From: JAFGOM01 sp964428385
Lineage (GTDB): Archaea; Halobacteriota; Methanomicrobia; Methanomicrobiales; Methanospirillaceae
NCBI GenBank assembly: GCA_964428385.1
Contig: CAYRYR010000019.1
Span: forward strand, 1-32,543
DNA: 32,543 bases
Direction: 5' to 3'
Below, piece after piece: positions 8,538-15,135 of the stretch. The notes below the pieces were generated by a model. That model did not search any database. It saw only the letters and a list, made by a program, of their open reading frames with translations, and was not told the DNA's origin. Positions within the stretch are counted from its first letter, which is position 1, and each line of letters starts with the position of its first letter. A program made the position numbers and the translations under genes.

Positions 8538-8739
8538 GGGAATCCTCGTAATCCTTATTTAATAAGGTATGAGAGTATTTTGTATTACTCTTTATTATCA
8601 GATCCCGTTCACAAATGTGAAGGCGCAATTCTGCTGAATTGATAAAAATACGGGTTTCCTTTTAATTCCAACAAACTCATGACGAAGAACCCGGTTAATT
8701 ATGGAAAGAATAGATATATTGTGCAGGTGATTGGATCAT
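8538..8739. promoter_or_regulatory. Divergent intergenic region between atwA operon and usp
   Basis: No gene is visible in these 202 bases. On the minus strand, AT-rich TATA-like elements occur near 8553-8565 and 8590-8602, serving the MCR activation operon. On the plus strand, candidates for usp are TGATAAAAATAC (near 8639-8650) and AGATATATT (near 8711-8719). Two inverted repeats lie on the operon side: CCTTATT-T-AATAAGG at 8553-8567 and GAGTA/TACTC at 8572-8589. Their position near the start of transcription suits repressor or activator binding; this is inference. Confidence 0.5.
8553..8567. repeat. Palindrome CCTTATT-T-AATAAGG upstream of atwA
   Basis: Perfect 7-bp inverted repeat around one central base, located 16-30 bases before the atwA start codon and overlapping an AT-rich TATA-like stretch. 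Possible operator for the MCR activation operon. Confidence 0.45.
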
Positions 8740-9186
8740 ATGATTCAGAGAATTCTTGTTGCTATAGATGGTTCTGAGGCATCAGATCTCGCATTACAAA
8801 AGGTACTTGTTAATGTGAATGCAGAGAAGACGAAAATATATGCCTTGTATGTCATTGTTCCTTCAGCAGTGGTTCCTTTTGGAGGGCGGGTCGGAGTATG
8901 TGAAGGAGTGACCTGTGATCCCTCTGGTATGGAACTGATGAAACAGGACGAGGAGTTGATGCAGAAGAAAATCGCGGCGATAACAGAGGGCTATAACGTA
9001 CCCGTACAGCTTCTTGTCAGGATAGGAGAACCAAGAAGCGAAATTCTTGCTGCTGCAGAGGAATGTCAGGCAGACCTGATAGCTCTTGGTTCAACCGGAA
9101 AAGGACTTGGAAAGCGGTTGTTACTGGGGAGTGTCAGTACGTATATTGTGACACACAGCCCTATTTCGACAGTCGTCGTCAGGTGA
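8740..9186 (+). CDS. Universal stress protein (UspA family), ATP-binding type
   Basis: The 148-residue product is a single Usp domain: N-terminal ILVAIDGSEAS, and near the C-terminus the ATP-binding pattern G-x2-G-x9-G-S (GSTG, nine residues, GS) followed by the terminal strand ISTVVVR. Keeping this motif suggests an ATP-binding member of the UspFG-like class. The start is placed at ATG 8740 because AGGTGA (8725-8730) lies 9 bases upstream; the in-frame TTG at 8731 would touch the ribosome site. Between residues about 45 and 65 there is an unusual loop with two cysteines (CEGVTC). Its 3' end overlaps the convergent HAD gene by 66 bases. Physiological role unknown. Confidence 0.9.
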   Translation: MIQRILVAIDGSEASDLALQKVLVNVNAEKTKIYALYVIVPSAVVPFGGRVGVCEGVTCDPSGMELMKQDEELMQKKIAAITEGYNVPVQLLVRIGEPRSEILAAAEECQADLIALGSTGKGLGKRLLLGSVSTYIVTHSPISTVVVR

Positions 9187-10002
9187 GTTTGTGAAGGTGT
9201 CCATTTCTGATATAATGCCGAGCACTTCACGCACATCGGTGATAGTATAATCAGCTTCATCAATTAGTGATCTATGCTTTGTTGCACACTGTTGCATCGT
9301 CAAAACGGCAATATCCGCTACTTTCATGGCTTTGAGATCATTAACAGAGTCTCCAACCATCATCACCTGATCATAGTATTCCTTGAGGTCAGTGACAATC
9401 TGGGCTTTAACAGATGGTGTTGCGACACCAAATACCCGTTCATGTGGGATTCCAAGATAATCTGCGATTTTTTCAAGTTTTGCTTCCCGGTCCCCGGAAG
9501 CGATAAAAGCGGGAACTCCAAGTTGATGAAGTCCGGTTATCGTTTCCCGTGCCCCTTCAAAGGGATATCCTGCAGCACTTACTACAAATTCAATACGTGA
9601 TAGTGCCACATTTACAATCAGGCCATTGTTTAAAGCCACAATCTCCTCTTTTTTTGCCTGCTGCCACACCTGAATAAGACTCTCCTGAAAGTCATGCATT
9701 TTGGCATGGGTATCAGCATAGATAACATCACGGATTGATTCGGTTGTAACAACCCTTCCTGCACAGGCCACCCCGAATGCTATATTATTTCTCTGCATAT
9801 ATTGGGAGGCCAGTTCATCTGCGGGTGCATCCATAATATCACGGGAGTTACTATGTATCACACAGAGTACGCGATCCGGATTACTACAGGTGAGCATCGT
9901 CGTCTCGATACCTGGCAAAGACTGGTGATTAATAACATCGGTGGCATGTCGGTAGGTATATAATAATGTGCCGGCACTATCAAAGACGACCGCTATTGTC
10001 AT
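9121..10002 (-). CDS. HAD-superfamily protein resembling the P-domain of P-type ATPases
   Basis: The 293-residue soluble product has the HAD motifs: motif I VVFDSAGTL (Asp8 nucleophile), motif II FIASGD, motif III Lys in SVKAQIV, motif IV VGDSVNDLKAM. The stretch from motif II to IV reads like the phosphorylation domain of P-type ATPases, as in soluble archaeal homologues such as the MJ0968 type; no membrane segments are present. Position +2 after the nucleophile is Ala10, where phosphatases have Asp and P-type ATPases Thr, so turnover may be slow or chemistry different. ATG 10002 is chosen because the core strand starts there and a TATA box lies about 36 bases upstream. The last 20 or so residues lie opposite the usp 3' end and look non-conserved. 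Confidence 0.82.
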   Translation of the reverse strand: MTIAVVFDSAGTLLYTYRHATDVINHQSLPGIETTMLTCSNPDRVLCVIHSNSRDIMDAPADELASQYMQRNNIAFGVACAGRVVTTESIRDVIYADTHAKMHDFQESLIQVWQQAKKEEIVALNNGLIVNVALSRIEFVVSAAGYPFEGARETITGLHQLGVPAFIASGDREAKLEKIADYLGIPHERVFGVATPSVKAQIVTDLKEYYDQVMMVGDSVNDLKAMKVADIAVLTMQQCATKHRSLIDEADYTITDVREVLGIISEMDTFTNSPDDDCRNRAVCHNIRTDTPQ

Positions 10003-10033
10003 GATACCATCTGGTACGCATTTTACTATCTCT

Positions 10034-10042
10034 ATATATAAA
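10034..10042 (-). promoter_or_regulatory. TATA box for the HAD gene
   Basis: Read on the minus strand this is TTTATATAT, about 36 bases before the ATG at 10002. It predicts a transcript start near 10012 and a leader of about 10 bases, in line with the lack of a ribosome-binding site. No other gene is seen in the 276-base divergent gap up to 10278. Confidence 0.5.
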
Positions 10043-10278
10043 GCCAATGGTACTCGTGGGTGGTAAAACCGGTGAGAATGTATATTTCTCTACAATATGT
10101 GAATGGTGTGCATACAATGAGCATATGATGAATATCTCTGCAATACCCTTAATTTCCTTTCGAATGTCAGATATTTTTCATACACGAGATTATGGGATAC
10201 TCTCTCTATCAGACTATGAATAAAACTGGTGCAGCCCACAATACTTTTGTATTCATTCAGCATCAGTATTCAATACGC

Positions 10279-11205
10279 ATGAGTCTTTTTGAGACCGCAG
10301 ATCAGATACGAACGATGCAGATACGGGGAGCAGGCACGATTGCACGGGCAGCAGCGGCAGCACTGTCAGAATATGCCCAATCCCTGTCAGCATCAGATAT
10401 TACTGACTGGAAGAAGGAGATGCAGCATGCAGCTGACACTCTTGTAGAAACCAGACCAACAGCAGTCTCCCTGCCAAATGCAGTCAATATTGTGATGCAG
10501 TCCATGCAGGATACGACAACTATTAGTGAGGCAAAATCAGCCATCATGGCAGCAGCCTCGTCATTCATCACTTCAAGTGAGAATGCGATTACACGTATTG
10601 GTTCACTTGGTTCGCATTATATCAGGGACGGTGATGTCGTCCTGACTCACTGCAATAGTCAGGCTGCCCTTGCGTGTCTGCTAACCGCGAAAAATGAGGG
10701 GAGAGACTTTAAAGTTATTGCAACTGAAGTGAGACCCTGGTGGCAGGGACATAAGACCATACAGACTCTGAATGATGCAGGTATCAGGACTGATTTTATT
10801 GTTGATTCTGCGGTCAGATATTGTATGAAAGAAGTAAATCTGGTTATCGTCGGGGCTGATGCGATAGCAGTGAACGGCGCTGTGGCTAATAAGATTGGGA
10901 CAAGTCAGATTGCACTTGCAGCTCATGAAGCCCGTGTCAGATTCCTTGTTGCTGCCGAATGCTATAAATTTGCACCAAAAACCATTCTTGGTGACGAGAC
11001 AGAGATAGAAGAACGAAATCCTGATGAAGTACTTGCACCACAAATACGTGCTTCACTACCATTTGTGAAGGTTCGAAACCCGGTCTTTGATATAACCCCT
11101 CCCGGATACATTGATCTTATACTGACAGAAATTGGAGCCATCTCTCCACAGATGGCATACATAATCATGAGGGATTATCTCGGATGGAATAAGAACATCA
11201 GGTAA
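10279..11205 (+). CDS. Ribose-1,5-bisphosphate isomerase
   Basis: The 308-residue product belongs to the eIF2B-alpha-like sugar-phosphate isomerase family and matches archaeal ribose-1,5-bisphosphate isomerase, which makes ribulose-1,5-bisphosphate for RuBisCO. Visible signatures are MQIRGAG near the N-terminus, TRPTAVSLPNAV, VVLTHCNSQAA with Cys125, and VGADAIAVNGAVANKIGT with Asp194; the Cys and Asp correspond, with a constant offset of 8, to catalytic Cys133 and Asp202 as I recall them for the Thermococcus enzyme. Start: ATG 10279 gives the usual family N-terminus; an in-frame ATG at 10192 would add 29 unrelated residues, and neither has a clear ribosome site. It is first in an operon with RuBisCO (34-base gap) and dapF. 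Confidence 0.92.
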   Translation: MSLFETADQIRTMQIRGAGTIARAAAAALSEYAQSLSASDITDWKKEMQHAADTLVETRPTAVSLPNAVNIVMQSMQDTTTISEAKSAIMAAASSFITSSENAITRIGSLGSHYIRDGDVVLTHCNSQAALACLLTAKNEGRDFKVIATEVRPWWQGHKTIQTLNDAGIRTDFIVDSAVRYCMKEVNLVIVGADAIAVNGAVANKIGTSQIALAAHEARVRFLVAAECYKFAPKTILGDETEIEERNPDEVLAPQIRASLPFVKVRNPVFDITPPGYIDLILTEIGAISPQMAYIIMRDYLGWNKNIR

Positions 11206-11239
11206 AACAATATTCTAATCATATCTATGAGGTATACAC

Positions 11240-12445
11240 ATGAGTGAAGTTGTTGCAACTTATTATTTCCGGCCAAAAGAAGGAATAACTCCCGATTGGG
11301 CTGCAAAAGCGATAGCTGATGAACAAACCACCGGAACCTGGACCTCTATCTCAACCGGTACCGATTACATGAAGTATCTGGATGGAACTGTTGAGAGTCT
11401 CCAGAAAGAGGGTACTGGTTATATTACTGAGATCTCCTATCCCAATGAAATATTTGAGATTGGTAATATCCCTCAGTACTTCTCAGTCCTTGCAGGAAAT
11501 CTCTTTGGTCTCTCAAAAATTGCAGCAGTCAGATTGCTTGATGTTGACTTTTCTAAGGCTGTGATTCCGTTTAAAGGTCCTTGTTTTGGTATTGAAGGGA
11601 TTCGCCAGATTATCGGGACAACGCAGAGCGGCAGACCACATGTCGGGACAATAATTAAACCAAAAGTTGGTCTTAATCCAAAAGACACTGCAGAAGTAGC
11701 GTACCAGGCAGCAATTGGAGGGGTAGATCTTATTAAGGATGATGAAACTCTCACCAACCAGACATTCTGCCTTATGCAGGAGCGTCTTCCACTTGTTATG
11801 GAGCGTCTGGATCAGGTAAAGAGTGATACCGGCAGGACGGTGTTATATGCAGTAAATGTCTCGACAGCCGGAGACCGGATTGTAGAACGGGCCGAAGAAG
11901 CAGTACAACTTGGAGCAAATATGGTGATGATAGATGCCATTGTCTGTGGCCTTGATGCTGTCAGAGTGGTTGCAGAGGATGCGCAGGTGCCTGTCCCTAT
12001 CCATGTTCACCGGACCATGCATGGAGCAATCACCAGAAATCGTGAGCATGGGATAGCAATGCGCCCATATTGCCGTTTTATCCGGATGTTAGGGGGTGAT
12101 CAGCTCCATACCGGTTCGGTATCCGGAAAGATGGATCATGACACAAACGAGCTGCTTAAGGATAATATGGCACTCACAGGATCTTTTTATGGGCTGAATG
12201 ATACGTTTCCTGTTGCAAGTGGTGGTCTTCATCCGGGAGGGGTGGCAACAGAGCTTCAGACGCTTGGAACTGATATCATTCTCCAGGCAGGTGGAGGTAT
12301 TCATGGTCACCCTGATGGTACCGCGGCTGGTGCCCGGGCAATGCGACAGGCGGTTGATGCATTTATGGAAGGTATTTCTCCAGAGGTCTATGCAGAAAGT
12401 CATGATGAACTGAGAAAGGCATTCGCAACATGGGGCAGATCATAA
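11240..12445 (+). CDS. rbcL: Ribulose-1,5-bisphosphate carboxylase, archaeal type III
   Basis: The 401-residue product is an archaeal RuBisCO large subunit with all the main catalytic residues visible: TGTWT (31-35), Asn87 in GNLFG, Lys140 in TIIKPKVG, the carbamylated Lys166 with Asp168 and Glu169 in LIKDDET, His257 in HVHRTMH, His290 and loop-6 Lys297 in LHTGSVSGKM, Ser327 in VASGG, and the phosphate-binding GGG at 351-353. It should therefore be an active carboxylase, not a RuBisCO-like protein. It is somewhat shorter than bacterial and Thermococcus forms. In Methanospirillum the enzyme has been linked to a reductive hexulose-phosphate pathway; with the upstream isomerase it could also act in nucleotide salvage. 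ATG 11240 follows a GAGGT. Confidence 0.95.
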   Translation: MSEVVATYYFRPKEGITPDWAAKAIADEQTTGTWTSISTGTDYMKYLDGTVESLQKEGTGYITEISYPNEIFEIGNIPQYFSVLAGNLFGLSKIAAVRLLDVDFSKAVIPFKGPCFGIEGIRQIIGTTQSGRPHVGTIIKPKVGLNPKDTAEVAYQAAIGGVDLIKDDETLTNQTFCLMQERLPLVMERLDQVKSDTGRTVLYAVNVSTAGDRIVERAEEAVQLGANMVMIDAIVCGLDAVRVVAEDAQVPVPIHVHRTMHGAITRNREHGIAMRPYCRFIRMLGGDQLHTGSVSGKMDHDTNELLKDNMALTGSFYGLNDTFPVASGGLHPGGVATELQTLGTDIILQAGGGIHGHPDGTAAGARAMRQAVDAFMEGISPEVYAESHDELRKAFATWGRS

Positions 12446-12477
12446 TAATAAAACAGGTGGATGAGGTGAAGTGAGTA

Positions 12478-13308
12478 ATGAACCTGATATTTACTAAATT
12501 AGAGGGAAACGGAAACGATTTCATTCTGATAGATGAATATGCCGGCCTGGTTATTCCTGATGAGATGAAAGGACGTTTTGCCGCTCTGTACTGTGATCGC
12601 CACTGTGGGATAGGTGGAGACGGTATTCTCTTCATGTCCAGGTGTGAAGATGAAAGTGGGGCAGATATAACCATGCGACTCTTTCAGCCTGATGAGAGTG
12701 AAGCTGAGATGTGTGGTAATGGCATCAGGTGCCTTGTCAGATATGCATATGACAGGGAATACATAGGACCTACCTGTGTTGTTAACACCATGTCTGGTTT
12801 AATTCCCGTTTCCGTCAGATACGATGAAGAAGGGATCTTTCTTATAGATGTTACAATGCCTCCTGCAGTCTTTATAAGGGCTGGTATTCCTGCTACCGGA
12901 ACTGGAGAATATCATGAATCAATTGGTGGATATGAGGTTTTTGCGGTTAATACGGGAGTGCCTCATGCAGTTGTCTTTGTAGATGACATATGGGCAATTG
13001 ATATCGGACAGGTAGCACCGCCAATCAGGGCGCATCCATCCTTCTCACAAGGTGCGAATGTCAATTTTGCGGCTTGCACTGGTGATAACACCTTTGCCAT
13101 TCGAACATTTGAACGCGGGGTAGAAGCAGAAACCCTCTCATGTGGAACCGGTTCAACAGCAGTCGCAGCAGTGGCCAGACATCTGAAAAAAGCAGGTGAT
13201 ATTGTTTATATTGAGACGGTAGGTGGCCCACTTCTTATCTCTTTTACTGATGTGACCAGGATGGAAGGTCCGGCAGAGATAGTATTTGAGGGATATATCA
13301 CTATATAA
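12478..13308 (+). CDS. dapF: Diaminopimelate epimerase
   Basis: The 276-residue product is a complete DapF, which interconverts LL- and meso-diaminopimelate in lysine synthesis. The two catalytic thiols are visible: Cys79 in EMCGNGIRC and Cys222 in LSCGTGSTA, each in its usual Gly-rich loop, plus the N-terminal signature LEGNGNDFI. A GAGGTGA (12463-12469) lies 8 bases before the ATG. It follows RuBisCO by 32 bases on the same strand and is probably co-transcribed, although no direct metabolic link to RuBisCO is known. Diaminopimelate here would serve lysine, since methanogens of this group lack murein. Confidence 0.95.
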   Translation: MNLIFTKLEGNGNDFILIDEYAGLVIPDEMKGRFAALYCDRHCGIGGDGILFMSRCEDESGADITMRLFQPDESEAEMCGNGIRCLVRYAYDREYIGPTCVVNTMSGLIPVSVRYDEEGIFLIDVTMPPAVFIRAGIPATGTGEYHESIGGYEVFAVNTGVPHAVVFVDDIWAIDIGQVAPPIRAHPSFSQGANVNFAACTGDNTFAIRTFERGVEAETLSCGTGSTAVAAVARHLKKAGDIVYIETVGGPLLISFTDVTRMEGPAEIVFEGYITI

Positions 13309-13311
13309 GAA

Positions 13312-13434
13312 CTATTTTCCTGTCTTTGGTGCAGGTATGTAACAGGCATCAAAAATGTATTTTTTCAGTATACTGGCAGCAGTCTTTACTACATGATCAA
13401 AAGGGCCTTTTTTGAGATGTGCATTTACGTGAAA
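13312..13434 (-). pseudogene. Possible gene remnant without start codon
   Basis: In the 178-base convergent gap between dapF and the channel-like gene, one minus-strand frame is open for 40 codons and reads like a protein C-terminus: it begins FHVNAHLKKGPFDHVVKTAA and ends YIPAPKTGK before a TAG. It has no ATG, GTG or TTG and is closed upstream by an in-frame TAG at 13435-13437. I do not recognise the family. It may be the decayed 3' end of a gene; chance is also possible for so short a frame. Confidence 0.3.
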
Positions 13435-13486
13435 CTATAAGAAAAAAGTGCATTAAATTTCTCTTTCCCGACAATCCCAATCTTCA

Positions 13487-14212
13487 TTATTTCCCGTGTT
13501 CTGCTTGTGCTGATGAACACGTATCCATCAGGAGGAGAATTATTCGCATGAAGATGGTTATAATACACAGTGTCCCGGTTAATGATTCAATCACCGGGAG
13601 GTGTGAAAGTGCAGAAATCGTATGAATAAGAGGAGGGTAACCGGCTGGGACGAGGGTGCTGCTGCTGAAGGTGAATATATCACCGATATAGACAACACTT
13701 GTTCCGTCACCGGCTGTTGATACAAAAAATTCAGGATATATGAGATATAACAGGAGGTATCCCATTCCCCACACGGTGATCAGGAGCAGGTAAAGGGAGA
13801 CAAAAGCAGGAAGAATCCATCTCTCGTACTTCCTGACTGACATGAGTTCAGACAAAACTGAGGCAACAAGCACCGTTATAAAACAAATTCCAAGGATAAG
13901 GGCATATTCATATAATGCAGGATTTATTACAGCAACGGCAACCCATCCTATCTCAAATGCCGGAATCGCCAGAATGCACGCAATGAGAAGTGTTATTCTG
14001 TTCCTGCTCATAAGGAAAATTCCTAAAATAAGCAGAATACAAAATACACATTGAAATGCCACCCAGGTCAGTCTTTCATCTCCCCGAAGAAAGGGGAGAA
14101 AAAATACCAGAAATATGAGAAATACTACTGAAACATGATAGCGCTTCTCATTACTTCTCTGTAGCACTTTCTGAATGGTATTTCCTGGTTTTTTAATGTA
14201 TATTGTCTTCAT
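13487..14212 (-). CDS. Multi-pass membrane protein with ion-channel-like pore domain
   Basis: The 241-residue product has about six to seven hydrophobic helices (about 27-43, 50-68, 73-96, 101-119, 133-160, 210-229). The C-terminal part follows the layout of two-helix ion-channel pore domains: outer helix, a re-entrant segment FTFSSSTLVPAGYPPL (about 180-195), then a helix starting PVIESLTGTLCIITIF that matches the E-x-x-x-G pattern of the inner helix. Where potassium channels have TVGYGD this protein has PAGYPP, so it should not select potassium in the classical way. Channel-like fold is an inference from the pattern. It stands alone, divergent from the TPR gene over 105 bases. Confidence 0.65.
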   Translation of the reverse strand: MKTIYIKKPGNTIQKVLQRSNEKRYHVSVVFLIFLVFFLPFLRGDERLTWVAFQCVFCILLILGIFLMSRNRITLLIACILAIPAFEIGWVAVAVINPALYEYALILGICFITVLVASVLSELMSVRKYERWILPAFVSLYLLLITVWGMGYLLLYLIYPEFFVSTAGDGTSVVYIGDIFTFSSSTLVPAGYPPLIHTISALSHLPVIESLTGTLCIITIFMRIILLLMDTCSSAQAEHGK

Positions 14213-14285
14213 TTCAGATCTATTTGATTCTGTTTTCCTGAAGAAACGTTCTATGCATAGCTTTAATGGTATATGGGGAAAAACA

Positions 14286-14293
14286 TTTAAAAC
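14286..14293 (+). promoter_or_regulatory. TATA-like element for the TPR gene
   Basis: TTTAAAAC lies about 28 bases upstream of the predicted TTG start at 14318, and a GGGGGA ribosome site (14306-14311) sits 7 bases before that TTG. The short spacing means the leader would be only a few bases if this element is used. Confidence 0.35.
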
Positions 14294-14317
14294 TTATATT
14301 ATTTCGGGGGATTATAA

Positions 14318-15055
14318 TTGCTTGATGAGATACAACAAAAAAAAGCAGATGCACTGAGAGTGAGAGGGAACAAGTACTGTGACACCAATAAATTTGCTGA
14401 TGCAATACAGTGTTATAACCAGTCATTGGAACTGGATCCAATAAATGAAATGACTCTTCTTCAAAAAGGATTTGCTCTGATGAATATGATACGGTACCAG
14501 GAGGCAATAGAGTCTTTTGAAGAGGTAACACGTATTGATGATAAAAATGTGCAGGCCTGGTTGTATATAGGTATTAATTTCCTGTTCATGGGGCGGTATA
14601 GCAAAGCAATTCCCTGTTTTGGGGTGGTTTTAGAACTGGAACCTACAAATATCAATGCTTTATCGAACAAAGGTTCATGTCTTGCTGAAATTTCCCAAAA
14701 TGAAGACGCTGTTCTCTGTTTTGATAAGATTCTTGAGATACTACCTGATGATATCAACGCTCTGTATAACAAGGCTATAAGTCTTCAGCATCTAAACCGC
14801 CACGATGAAGCTATCCGGTGTTTTAAAAGGATTCTAAAACAGGATCAACAAGATCCCGACACCTGGTTTGAACTTGGTAACAGCCTTGTAATAGAGAAAA
14901 AATATCGCGATGCAGTCAGGTGTTATGATAAGGTAATCAGTCTTGAGCCACATCACCATGAAGTCTGGGGGATGAAGATACAGTGTCTGCGGGAACTTGG
15001 AATGGAGGATGAAGCAAATCAGATAGAAGAGAAGAGAAAGATGGATGAATGGTAA
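14318..15055 (+). CDS. Tetratricopeptide repeat protein
   Basis: The 245-residue product is almost entirely TPR: about six consecutive 34-residue units starting near residues 12, 46, 80, 114, 148 and 182, each with the W/A-x-x-x-G-x-x-L ... A-x-x-x-F/Y-x-x-A/V pattern and ending in hydrophobic-x-P at most boundaries. There is no signal peptide or membrane segment, so it is a cytoplasmic protein-interaction scaffold. Partner unknown. The start is a TTG: no ATG or GTG is available near the N-terminus, and GGGGGA is well placed before it. Such TPR proteins are abundant in Methanospirillum-like genomes. The C-terminal end is strongly charged. Confidence 0.85.
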   Translation: MLDEIQQKKADALRVRGNKYCDTNKFADAIQCYNQSLELDPINEMTLLQKGFALMNMIRYQEAIESFEEVTRIDDKNVQAWLYIGINFLFMGRYSKAIPCFGVVLELEPTNINALSNKGSCLAEISQNEDAVLCFDKILEILPDDINALYNKAISLQHLNRHDEAIRCFKRILKQDQQDPDTWFELGNSLVIEKKYRDAVRCYDKVISLEPHHHEVWGMKIQCLRELGMEDEANQIEEKRKMDEW

Positions 15056-15135
15056 AAATAGAATAAACCTGTATACTGATGAACAATCACATTGTGCCGG
15101 TGTTTAAATCCCGTTTTAAATAAGACATCTGTATA

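Noticed and set aside
10192..10278. N-terminal extension of ribose-1,5-bisphosphate isomerase
   Set aside because: Extra 29 residues have no counterpart in the family, whose conserved start aligns with ATG 10279; no ribosome site supports the earlier ATG.
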